Of a stretch of DNA of 64,000 bases, positions 51,559 through 59,091 are shown piece by piece. Position 1 is the first letter of the stretch, and the number at the start of each line of letters is the position of its first letter. The stretch covers positions 62,001 through 126,000 of the forward strand of contig CAWHAP010000013.1 in NCBI GenBank assembly GCA_963827335.1, given 5' to 3'. The position numbers were made by a program, and so were the translations under genes. Below the pieces are notes generated by a model. It saw only the letters and a program-made list of their open reading frames with translations, was not told the DNA's origin and searched no databases. Origin of the DNA: DASQMT01 sp963827335 (GTDB lineage: Bacteria; Actinomycetota; Thermoleophilia; Solirubrobacterales; Solirubrobacteraceae).

Positions 51559-52679
51559 GCACCGCATCGCCCAGCGTGCCCGCCACGGCGACGGGCGAGC
51601 CGCCCGCCACCGGAACCGGCCGGCTGCGGCTCGTCAACCTGATCCTCGAGCTGCGCGCGTTCATCGCCCTGATCGTCCTGATCATCGTCTTCTCGCTGCT
51701 CTCGGACTCCTACCTGACCTACGACAACCTCGTCACCATGACGCGGCACGTCGCGATCAACGCGCTGCTCGCGATCGGCATGCTGATGGTGATCCTCACC
51801 GGCGGCATCGACCTCTCCGTCGGCTCGATCGTCGGTCTCGCCGGCATCGTCGCCGGCGTCCTGCTCGAAGGCCTGACGGTCGGCTTCCTCAACGTCACGC
51901 TGTTCCCGCCCGTCTGGGCCGTCGTGATCATCGTGCTCGCCGTCGGCGCCGCCGTCGGTGCCATCAACGGCACGATCGTCACGCGGTTCGGCGTCGCGCC
52001 GTTCATCGCCACGCTGGGCATGCTCTACGTCGCTCGCGGCGTCGCCCTGCTCATCTCCAACGGCGAGACCTACCCGAACCTCGGCGGGAGCCCGGAGCTC
52101 GGCAACACCGGCTTCGACTTCCTGGGCAGCGGCGAGATCCTGACGATCCCGACCTCGATCTGGCTGATGGTGCTGTTCGCCGTGGCCGCGATCTTCCTGA
52201 CCAAGCGCGCGCCGTTCGGCCGCTGGGTCTACGCGATCGGCGGCAACGAGCGGGCCGCCGAGCTGGCCGGCGTGCAGGTCAACAAGGTCAAGCGGCGCGT
52301 CTACATGATCTCCGGCGCGTGCGCGGCCATGGCCGGGCTGATCATCGCGTCCGAGCTGACGTCGGCGGCGCCGCAGGCGGGGGAGACGTTCGAGCTCAAC
52401 GCGATCGCCGCGGTGGTCATCGGCGGCGCGTCCCTGTCCGGCGGGCGCGGCGCGGTCCGCGGCGCCCTGATCGGCGCCTTCGTCATCGGCTTCCTGGCCG
52501 ACGGCCTCGTGATCGTCGGCGTCTCGACGTTCTGGCAGATCGTGATCAAGGGCGCGGTGATCGTGCTCGCCGTGATCCTCGACCAGAGCCAGCAGCGCAT
52601 CCAGCGCCGCGGCGCGGCGGCAGCGGCCGCCGCGCAGGTGGCCGAAAGCACCACTCCGAGGACCCCTGCGGCGACCTGA
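51555..52679 (+). CDS. Sugar ABC transporter permease (RbsC-type)
   Basis: 374 residues, about 9 helices. The permease signature ILTGGIDLSVGSIVGLAGIV is clear, as is AELAGVQVNKVKRRVYMISG with GGASLSGGRGAVRGALIGAF. Overlaps the ATPase stop. The Ala/Gln-rich C-terminus is cytoplasmic. Belongs to the CUT2 class that imports pentoses and other small sugars. Confidence 0.92.
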   Translation: MSTASPSVPATATGEPPATGTGRLRLVNLILELRAFIALIVLIIVFSLLSDSYLTYDNLVTMTRHVAINALLAIGMLMVILTGGIDLSVGSIVGLAGIVAGVLLEGLTVGFLNVTLFPPVWAVVIIVLAVGAAVGAINGTIVTRFGVAPFIATLGMLYVARGVALLISNGETYPNLGGSPELGNTGFDFLGSGEILTIPTSIWLMVLFAVAAIFLTKRAPFGRWVYAIGGNERAAELAGVQVNKVKRRVYMISGACAAMAGLIIASELTSAAPQAGETFELNAIAAVVIGGASLSGGRGAVRGALIGAFVIGFLADGLVIVGVSTFWQIVIKGAVIVLAVILDQSQQRIQRRGAAAAAAAQVAESTTPRTPAAT

Positions 52680-52727
52680 TCCGCCGCGCGACTTCACCAA
52701 ACGCACCACATCCGGGAGGAGAACCTC

Positions 52728-53729
52728 ATGCACACCCACGTCAAGCCCATCCGGCTTGTCCTGATGGCCCTTGCCGCAACGCTGGCCCTGGCGGCCGGCG
52801 CCTGCGGCGGCGACGACGAGGAGGCGAGCTCGACCCCTGCCGCCGGCGGAGGCGGCGAGGCCGGTGGTCTCATCGCCATCATCACGCCGCCGGTCGAGAA
52901 CCCCTTCTTCAAGGCCGAGGCCGACGCGGCCAAGGCCAAGGCCGAGGAGCTCGGCTACGAGACGTCGGTCGCGTCGCACGACGACGACCCCAACAAGCAG
53001 AGCGAGCTGATCGACGCCGCGATCTCGCGCAAGGCCAAGGCGATCATCCTCGACAACGCCGGCGCCGACGCCTCGATCGGACCGGTCCGCAAGGCGAAGG
53101 AAGCGGGCGTCCCCGTCTTCCTGATCGACCGCGAGATCAACGAGACGGGCATCGCCGCCGCGCAGATCGTCTCCAACAACTCCCAGGGCGCGCAGCTCGG
53201 CGCGCAGGAGTTCGTGAAGTCGCTCGACGGCAAGGGCAAGTACGTCGAGCTGCTCGGCAAGGAGTCCGACACGAACGCCGGCGTGCGCTCGCAGGGCTAC
53301 AAGGACGTCCTCTCGCAGTACCCCGACCTCAAGAAGGTCGCCCAGCAGAGCGCCAACTGGGACCAGCAGGAGGCCTTCACCAAGATGGAGACGATCCTGC
53401 AGCGCAACCGCGACATCGACGGCGTGATCGCGGGCAACGACACCATGGCGCTCGGCGCGGTCGCAGCGCTCAAGTCGGCGGGCCTGATCGACAAGGTCAA
53501 GGTCGTCGGCTTCGACGGCAGCCCCGACGCGATCTCGGCCATCAAGAAGGACCAGATGGTCGCCACGGTGCTGCAGCCGGCCGCGCTGATCGCCGAGATG
53601 GCGGTCGAGCAGGCCGACAAGATGATCACCGACGGCGAGACCGGCCAGCCCGAGAAGCAGTCGATCGACTGCGAGCTCGTCAACAAGGAGAACGCCGACC
53701 AGTTCGGCGTCTTCGCCAAGAACTCCTGA
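52728..53729 (+). CDS. Sugar ABC substrate-binding lipoprotein
   Basis: 333 residues, lipoprotein signal (LALAAGACGGDDEE). Type I periplasmic-binding fold: IAIITPPVENPFFKAEADAA, SKDDD-like DDDPNKQSELIDAAI, FLIDREINETG, VVGFDGSPDAISAIKKDQM and LQPAALIAEMAVEQADKMIT. RbsB-like class. A Cys late in the protein (DCELV) is present. The 48-base gap to the permease has GGGAGGAG 6 nt before ATG. Confidence 0.92.
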   Translation: MHTHVKPIRLVLMALAATLALAAGACGGDDEEASSTPAAGGGGEAGGLIAIITPPVENPFFKAEADAAKAKAEELGYETSVASHDDDPNKQSELIDAAISRKAKAIILDNAGADASIGPVRKAKEAGVPVFLIDREINETGIAAAQIVSNNSQGAQLGAQEFVKSLDGKGKYVELLGKESDTNAGVRSQGYKDVLSQYPDLKKVAQQSANWDQQEAFTKMETILQRNRDIDGVIAGNDTMALGAVAALKSAGLIDKVKVVGFDGSPDAISAIKKDQMVATVLQPAALIAEMAVEQADKMITDGETGQPEKQSIDCELVNKENADQFGVFAKNS

Positions 53730-53749
53730 CGATCCCTGGGAGGATGGGA

Positions 53750-55354
53750 ATGCCAGTTCAAGCGGAACTCCCCCGGACGGTTCGCCGGGCCGTCCGGGCG
53801 ACGACGATCGCGCTCGCCGCCTCACTGGTGGCGGCCGCGTGCTCCGGCCCGGCGCTCGCCGCGGGCGACCGGTCCGCCTCGTTCCACGAGCGTGCGCAGC
53901 CGCGGACCATCGTGACGACCGATCCGGAGCTCGACGACCTCAACTCGATGCTGCACCTGCTGCTCTACAGCAACGAGATCAGGATCGAGGGCCTCGTCTA
54001 CTCGGCCAGCCGGCACCACTGGTCGGGCGACGGCAACGGGACGACGTACTTCCACGAGGACCGGGGCTACGACGAACCTCGGACCGAATGGCGGTGGAAG
54101 CCGGGGCAGTCGCACATCGAGGACGCGCTCGACGCGTACGAGCAGGCCTATCCCAACCTGCGGAGGCACGATCGCCGCTATCCCGCGCCGCGCTCCCTGC
54201 GCTCGAAGTACCGCGTCGGGAACATCGAGTTCGAGGGCGACACCGCCGAGGAGACGCCCGGGTCGCGGCTGATCGAGCGGGTGCTCCTGGACCACAGGCC
54301 CGGGCGCGTCGTGCTGCAGGCGTGGGGCGGCCCCAACACGATCGCCCGCGCGCTCATGTCGATCGAGGACCGCTACAAGGGGACCCGCGCGTGGCCCGCG
54401 ATCTACCGGAAGGTGAGCGACAAGGCGATCATCACGCAGTTCAGCGCGCAGGACGACACGTACCGCGACTACATCTCGCCGCACTGGCCCGAGGTCGAGG
54501 TCCGGGACCTCGCGACCACCACCTGGGGCTACTTCGCGTTCAGGACCGTCCTGCCGGAGGATCAGCACTACCTGCAGCCGGAGTGGATGTCGGCGAACAT
54601 CAGCTCCGTCGGTCCGATGGGCGCGCTGTACCGCGTCTGGGGAGACGGGCGGCAGATGTCGCCGGGCGATCGCGAGGACTACTTCGGCCTCTTCGGCTAC
54701 ACGGCCGACGAGCTCCGCGCGATGGGCTACGTCGTCTGGATCGAGCCGCGCCCGAAGGGGAGCTGGATCTCCGAGGGCGACTCGTCGAACTGGGCGATCC
54801 TGATCGACAACGGGCTGCGCAACCACGAGGACGCGACCTGGGGCGGGTGGGGCAGCCGCGCCGAGCCGACGCCGGACAACCCGAGGCACTACTCGAGCGA
54901 CCTCGCGGTCGACGCCGCTCCCTCCGGCGAGCAGCCGGACGACTACAAGACCGCCCGCTGGTTCTCCGCGATGATGAACGACTTCGCGGCCAGGATGCAG
55001 TGGACCGTCACCCCCCACCGGCGATGGGCCAACCACGAGCCCGCGGCGAAGGTGCTCGGCGGCCTCGACATCGACGTCGCTCCCGGCGAGGCCGTCCGCC
55101 TCCATACGCGCGTGTCGGACCCGGACGGCGACGCCGTGACCGCGGGCTGGTGGCAGTACCGGGAGGCGGGCAGCTACGAGGGGGACGTGGCGGTGTCGGA
55201 CATCGTCCACCGGTCGAGGAGCAGGGGCAGTGCCACGCTGACCGTGCCCGGCGACGCCCAGCCGGGACAGACGATCCACCTGATCCTGGAGGTCACGGAC
55301 GACGGAGCCCCGGCGCTGACCAGCTACCAGCGGGTGGTCGCCACGGTGCGGTGA
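53750..55354 (+). CDS. Secreted nucleoside-hydrolase-like protein (Sde182/DUF1593 type)
   Basis: 534 residues. N-terminal signal with a Cys lipobox (LVAAACSGP) or a normal signal. The calcium motif of nucleoside hydrolases is IVTTDPELDDLNSM near residue 52; further words are AWGGPNTIARALMSI and MSANISSVGPMGALYRVWGD. Length and the C-terminal beta-domain (VRLHTRVSDPDGDAVTAGWW) fit Sde182-type cellulose-binding/NH-like proteins. GGGAGG 7 nt before the ATG at 53750. A surface glycosidase that releases the sugar for the importer is an inference. Confidence 0.75.
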   Translation: MPVQAELPRTVRRAVRATTIALAASLVAAACSGPALAAGDRSASFHERAQPRTIVTTDPELDDLNSMLHLLLYSNEIRIEGLVYSASRHHWSGDGNGTTYFHEDRGYDEPRTEWRWKPGQSHIEDALDAYEQAYPNLRRHDRRYPAPRSLRSKYRVGNIEFEGDTAEETPGSRLIERVLLDHRPGRVVLQAWGGPNTIARALMSIEDRYKGTRAWPAIYRKVSDKAIITQFSAQDDTYRDYISPHWPEVEVRDLATTTWGYFAFRTVLPEDQHYLQPEWMSANISSVGPMGALYRVWGDGRQMSPGDREDYFGLFGYTADELRAMGYVVWIEPRPKGSWISEGDSSNWAILIDNGLRNHEDATWGGWGSRAEPTPDNPRHYSSDLAVDAAPSGEQPDDYKTARWFSAMMNDFAARMQWTVTPHRRWANHEPAAKVLGGLDIDVAPGEAVRLHTRVSDPDGDAVTAGWWQYREAGSYEGDVAVSDIVHRSRSRGSATLTVPGDAQPGQTIHLILEVTDDGAPALTSYQRVVATVR

Positions 55355-55367
55355 GGCGCCGGGAAGG

Positions 55368-55403
55368 CAGCGGCAGCGGGCGCCGGCGGGCCCGCTGCCG
55401 CTG
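55368..55403. terminator. Bidirectional hairpin terminator
   Basis: A perfect 14-base stem (CAGCGGCAGCGGGC and its complement) with an 8-base loop, 13 bases after the sugar operon stop. It also follows the end of the 31-codon frame on the other strand. Confidence 0.75.
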
Positions 55404-55405
55404 GA

Positions 55406-55448
55406 GCCTCAGGCGGCGGCGGGCGCCGGCTCGAGCGCGCCCGCTGCC
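55406..55448 (-). repeat. 43-base direct repeat, left copy (displaced gene 3' end)
   Basis: Identical over 43 bases to 63938-63980, in the same orientation. On the minus strand it encodes AAGALEPAPAAA and stop. Interpreted as the attachment-site copy of an island. Confidence 0.8.
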
Positions 55449-55504
55449 AGCGCGAGCGGGTTCCAGGAGTTGACGACGACCTCAGGCGGATAGCGACGAC
55501 GCAT
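55409..55504 (-). CDS. Possible 31-residue peptide, ends in the repeat
   Basis: Starts MRRRYPPEVVVNSWNPLALA and ends AAGALEPAPAAA. A weak AGGA lies 9 bases upstream. It shares its last 12 residues with the gene at the window end. It may be a displaced tail of that gene with a chance start, or a real small peptide. No modification enzyme is nearby. Confidence 0.25.
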   Translation of the reverse strand: MRRRYPPEVVVNSWNPLALAAGALEPAPAAA

Positions 55505-55740
55505 GTCTCAGCGTCCTGCGAAGACCGGACGACTGAGAAACCGACTACGCCGACTCGGGGGCAGATCACCGAGTCCACCCCGAAACGGGGACCTCGACGG
55601 TGCCGGCGGATCCGGCCCGTCGGATGCGCCGCCGACGGGGTCCAACGCGGGGTCCAAAGTGAGCGGGACCGAGAGCAGTTCAAAGGCGCCAGAGCCCGCC
55701 TGACAGTCGGAATCGACGCCTAGCGACACCCGCCTGCTCG

Positions 55741-55786
55741 GGTTGTGGTCCCGGCGGCCGCGAGTTCAAGTCCCGTCGCTCACCCC
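55741..55786 (+). repeat. Fragment of tRNA-His 3' half (attR-like)
   Basis: 46 bases like tRNA-His 29132-29177, with G to A changes at 55763 and 55768 that disrupt the T-arm. The 5' half of a tRNA is absent, so it is not a functional tRNA. Confidence 0.8.
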
Positions 55787-55882
55787 CGGAACCTCCTGGA
55801 CCGCGGCCGTGTGGAACCGGCCGTGAAACCCGTTGCTTGTCGTCGAGCTGCCTGGTCTCACCGATTCGGCCGCGAAGGTCGG

Positions 55883-56848
55883 CTACCTCGCGTTCGGGCC
55901 GTCCTCGGGGGCCTCGAGGGGGTCCCCCGGTGGGGTGCCGGGCGCGGACTCCTTGGGCCGCCCGCGATCACGCGGGAACCGGCCGCCGCGTGTGGCGGCC
56001 GGCTTACCGTGCGCCTGCGCGGGTCGGGGGTCCGCGACCACGGCGGTGGCCTTGGCACCACCCGCGCCGCCCTCCGCGGCGGCGGGCTGTCCGTCGGGCT
56101 TCCAGAGGACGCCGATCATGGTGATCATTGCGCCGGTCGACGCACCGGTGAAGGCCGCGGTCAGCGCAGCGAGGCCGTTCTCCCCGACGCTCCACACCTC
56201 CTGGTCGAGGTACTGGGCGAACACGGAGACGACTCCGGCCACCGCGGCGGCTACGAAGACGCCGAAGTAGTGCAGAACGCTGACACGACCCAGGAGCGCT
56301 CCCTTGGCAATGCTGAGCAGCCACAGCCAGAGCAAGCCGGCGAGCCCGCCGATCACGCCCATCCCGACAGGCCACGTGACCTTGTCCTCAGACCGGCTGA
56401 TGGTCACGGGTGTGCGCGTCGTCGCCACGTCCGGTGCGCTCAGCTCGACGAATCCGCCGTACGTGCCGGGGTCGAAGCGAGCGGGGTTGACAGCGAGCCG
56501 CACGGCAAACTCGGACCCGTCGCGGCGCGACCGGAGGAGCGAGACCGTCCCGCCCGGCAGCTCTTCCTCGCCCTGCTTCGGCAGAAGGTCGACCGCCGGG
56601 GCCGCCTGGTCGCTGCCGAACGTGCACCCTGCCGCCCGGAAGCGGAGGAGGAGCGTCTGATCGTCCATGTCGCGGCCGTAGGCGATCGTCGCGACGCTGT
56701 CCTCGTCGAGCGTTAGCGTCGCCTTGCGCGGCAGCTGGGTGGCGGGATCCCGGTCGCCGCAGGTGGCCGCCTCAGATGGCGCAGCGACTGGCAGAAGCAA
56801 GACGACAAGGACGAAGGCGATTGCGGGGAGCGACCTCGAGGCGCGCAT
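55883..56848 (-). CDS. Exported/membrane protein, unknown, in the CHAT-patatin island
   Basis: 321 residues from ATG at 56848 with GGAGGA 10 nt upstream. Signal peptide 1-27; an outer domain to about 155 with Cys30 and Cys75; three membrane helices at about 158-181, 191-213 and 225-248; and a basic Pro/Gly-rich cytoplasmic tail (GGRFPRDRGRPKESAPGTPP). I do not recognise the family. Divergent to the small membrane protein 57239 and on the same strand as the CHAT and patatin genes. Confidence 0.65.
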   Translation of the reverse strand: MRASRSLPAIAFVLVVLLLPVAAPSEAATCGDRDPATQLPRKATLTLDEDSVATIAYGRDMDDQTLLLRFRAAGCTFGSDQAAPAVDLLPKQGEEELPGGTVSLLRSRRDGSEFAVRLAVNPARFDPGTYGGFVELSAPDVATTRTPVTISRSEDKVTWPVGMGVIGGLAGLLWLWLLSIAKGALLGRVSVLHYFGVFVAAAVAGVVSVFAQYLDQEVWSVGENGLAALTAAFTGASTGAMITMIGVLWKPDGQPAAAEGGAGGAKATAVVADPRPAQAHGKPAATRGGRFPRDRGRPKESAPGTPPGDPLEAPEDGPNAR

Positions 56849-57238
56849 GGAGCTGGCTTCCTCCGATAGAGGCAGTGCGGCCCCCAGATCTTCGCGCCGG
56901 CCGCTCCGCCGCGCGACCATGTGGACGGCCGCGTGCGGTGCCGGTCGGCCGTGACGGTACCCGCGGCCGACTACCCCTTTTCGGTAAATGAACTCGCGGC
57001 GGCCGTTGCGCCAATGCACTCGTCGCTCGGGACAGCTGAGCGCGTCCAGGCTCGGCTACGCGCATGGACGCCCCGCGATGTCAGGTCGCACACATGTGCG
57101 CGCTGCCGGCACCAGCTCCGCCTGACAGGCGGGGGTCGACCTCAGCCAGGGGCGCGCGGCTTCGAAGGCCGCCGTTGCCCGTTGCCCGGTTCGCCGATCC
57201 CCACTAGGGTCGACCAAAGCCGACCCAACGAGGGCAAC
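56849..57238. other. 390-base divergent intergenic region
   Basis: It lies between the two membrane-protein genes and holds the promoter for 57239. No gene or RNA is seen. Confidence 0.5.
57182..57210 (+). promoter_or_regulatory. Promoter of the 57239 membrane protein
   Basis: -35 TTGCCC (57182-57187), 17-base spacer, -10 TAGGGT (57205-57210), then a 28-base leader with GAGGG. Confidence 0.5.
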
Positions 57239-57742
57239 ATGAGCGTATGGAGGATCGGCGCCGAGGCAATGGCGCCGGCGCCGACGGCTGGGACGACTGC
57301 CCGGCGCAGCCGCCGGCGCGGAGCGCCTGCCGCGGCACCAGGATCGGACAGGCTCGCCGCGGCGGTTGACCGGCTGACGCGCTGGATCCCCGGCGACATC
57401 CTCGCGATCTATGTCGCCGCGGTGACCGCCCTCACGTCGGCTGCCGACAGCAAGCCGTCGATGGTGCTCCTCGTGGCGACCGTCGTCGCCACGTTCCTGT
57501 TCGTGATCCTCGCTGCGTTTGCCACCGGCGACCCGATCGAAGGCCCGACCTGGGCGGCCGCCGTCCTCGGCGCGCTCGCGTTCGCGATCTGGGCGCTGTC
57601 CGTGCCGATGAGCGGATGGAACCGGATCGACTTCGTCGCAGACAACAAGGAGGCGGTCGCCGTCTCGGCCGCGTTCATCGGCGTGCTGTTCGGCTTCTTC
57701 GCGGACGGGGTGATGGTCCGCGCAGCAAGGAAGAAGCCCTGA
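57239..57742 (+). CDS. Small four-helix membrane protein, unknown
   Basis: 167 residues. An Arg/Pro/Ala-rich cytoplasmic N-terminus of about 48 residues (ARRSRRRGAPAAAPGS), then helices at about 51-68 (IPGDILAIYVAAVTALTSA), 75-96, 104-123 and 138-160. The phrase RWIPGDILAIYVA recalls a conserved WIP/YIPxEVIALYLA-type motif of small membrane proteins with unknown role. GAGGG 4 nt before ATG. Convergent with the CHAT gene, 2 bases apart. Confidence 0.7.
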   Translation: MSVWRIGAEAMAPAPTAGTTARRSRRRGAPAAAPGSDRLAAAVDRLTRWIPGDILAIYVAAVTALTSAADSKPSMVLLVATVVATFLFVILAAFATGDPIEGPTWAAAVLGALAFAIWALSVPMSGWNRIDFVADNKEAVAVSAAFIGVLFGFFADGVMVRAARKKP

Positions 57743-57744
57743 CG

Positions 57745-59091
57745 TCAGGCGGGAGGGACGTCCAAGACCCTCGGGTCCTTGACGGCGACGTGGTCGTTGC
57801 CGTGCAGCGCGTAGAGCAGTCCGAGCGGACCCCATCCGGTCTCGAGCATCTTGCGGCGCGCCAGCAGCAGCGACTCCCCGAGCGTGCTTCCCCCGAGGAG
57901 GAACCGGTACATCCACTCGGCGAACTGCGCGGCGAACCGATCGGGCACCGCGGCCTGTGTCCCGACGAACGTCGGGTGGCCGCTCTTGAGGAACCACTCG
58001 TGGAATGACTGGGCGGACTGCGGGTCGATCGCTGACGAGCCGCATGCGTTGAGAACGATCGGCACGCGGGCCCGCCGTCGCTCGTCCTCGCTCAGCGGCC
58101 CGCCTTGCAGGACGTATCCACCCTTGAGCTCGCCCAGCGTCACGGCGCGTTCGTCGCCGTCGGGCGTCGACAGGATGAGCTCGAAGTCGTCGCTGTCGCG
58201 GTCCGTGGTCTCGCAGTGGCACGAGAAGTGTGCGAGGGCGGCGACCTTGCCGCTGCCGGCACCGCCCCGAAGCAGCCCGCAGCCGGGATCGTAGAGCGCC
58301 GCGACGAGTCCCTCGCGGACGGCGTCCTCGTCCATCCGTTCGCCCGGCCACGGACCGTCGACGTCCACGTGCTGAAGCGACGTCAGGAACTTCTGCTCGG
58401 CGGCGAAGCCCGAGTCCAGGTGCTTGCGCCTCGCGAAGCGCCGCGTCGGAGCGCCGATGTAGCGGAAGTACTGGATCGGCAGTTTCGGATCGTTCGGAAG
58501 GACCACCGGATCCGGAGGCCCGCGGTAGGGCAGGCGCCGGACGAGGGTGCTGAAGCCTGCGAACGCCTCGCCCGTCCGCATGAGGTCGTCGACGTTGTCG
58601 ATCGGCTCCGGGAAGCGCGTGGACGGGCCGGCGAAGAGCGGGATCACCTCCACCGGGAACGACAGGCGATTGGCGTAGACGTCGATCCTCGGCAGGTCGA
58701 ACGGGTCGCGCCACTCCGGCGCCGCCCACGCCTCCCACGACTTGTACGCCGCGTCCCGTACCGCGCCGAACGTCGCCTGGTCGTCGTTCGTGAGCCGCGT
58801 ACCCAGCGAGAATGCCCCGAGGGCGAGCTTCTGGAGCGGCTTCCAGAGCTCGGCGGGGTCGAGGGCGCGGTCGCCGCCCGCCTCGCCGAGATCCTCGATC
58901 GCGTCTGCGAGGTTGTCGAGGAGCTCGCCCGCGCGTGTCCACGCGGTTCTGAGCGCCTGCTCCTTCCCGGCGTCGATGACGACGGGCTCGACCGGATCCC
59001 CTGCCAGGAACTTGAACTCGACCGTCAGTGGCGTCTCCTCGAGGAACGTGATCGTCACGAGCGCCTGCCGGTCGTCGCCGGTCATGCTCAT
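57745..59091 (-). CDS. CHAT-domain (caspase-like) protease
   Basis: 448 residues. The CHAT core lies in the C-terminal half. Catalytic His292 in LAHFSCHCE (Cys follows where the family has Gly) and nucleophile Cys350 in VLNACGSSAID. Other family words are GGYVLQGGPLSEDERRRARV, SGHPTFVGTQAAVPD and LLGGSTLGESLLLARRKML. The first 200 residues are not recognised; a beta-start VTITFLEETPLTVEFKFLAG precedes a helical part. Coupled to the patatin gene by ATGA. CHAT proteases (separase/caspase clan) activate effectors such as gasdermins or cut targets in bacterial immunity. Confidence 0.85.
   Translation of the reverse strand: MSMTGDDRQALVTITFLEETPLTVEFKFLAGDPVEPVVIDAGKEQALRTAWTRAGELLDNLADAIEDLGEAGGDRALDPAELWKPLQKLALGAFSLGTRLTNDDQATFGAVRDAAYKSWEAWAAPEWRDPFDLPRIDVYANRLSFPVEVIPLFAGPSTRFPEPIDNVDDLMRTGEAFAGFSTLVRRLPYRGPPDPVVLPNDPKLPIQYFRYIGAPTRRFARRKHLDSGFAAEQKFLTSLQHVDVDGPWPGERMDEDAVREGLVAALYDPGCGLLRGGAGSGKVAALAHFSCHCETTDRDSDDFELILSTPDGDERAVTLGELKGGYVLQGGPLSEDERRRARVPIVLNACGSSAIDPQSAQSFHEWFLKSGHPTFVGTQAAVPDRFAAQFAEWMYRFLLGGSTLGESLLLARRKMLETGWGPLGLLYALHGNDHVAVKDPRVLDVPPA

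Noticed and set aside
55503..55703. 66-codon plus-strand frame and 73-codon minus-strand frame near the tRNA fragment
   Set aside because: No recognised motif, no ribosome binding site and low-complexity sequence; not supported as genes.
55741..55786. A second tRNA-His gene
   Set aside because: Only the 3' part is present; the T-arm has disrupting changes and the acceptor 5' strand and D-arm are missing.
58234..58280. Walker A motif in the CHAT protein (GGAGSGK)
   Set aside because: The residue after GK is Val, not Ser/Thr, and no Walker B or NTPase fold is seen around it; it lies just before the CHAT His motif.
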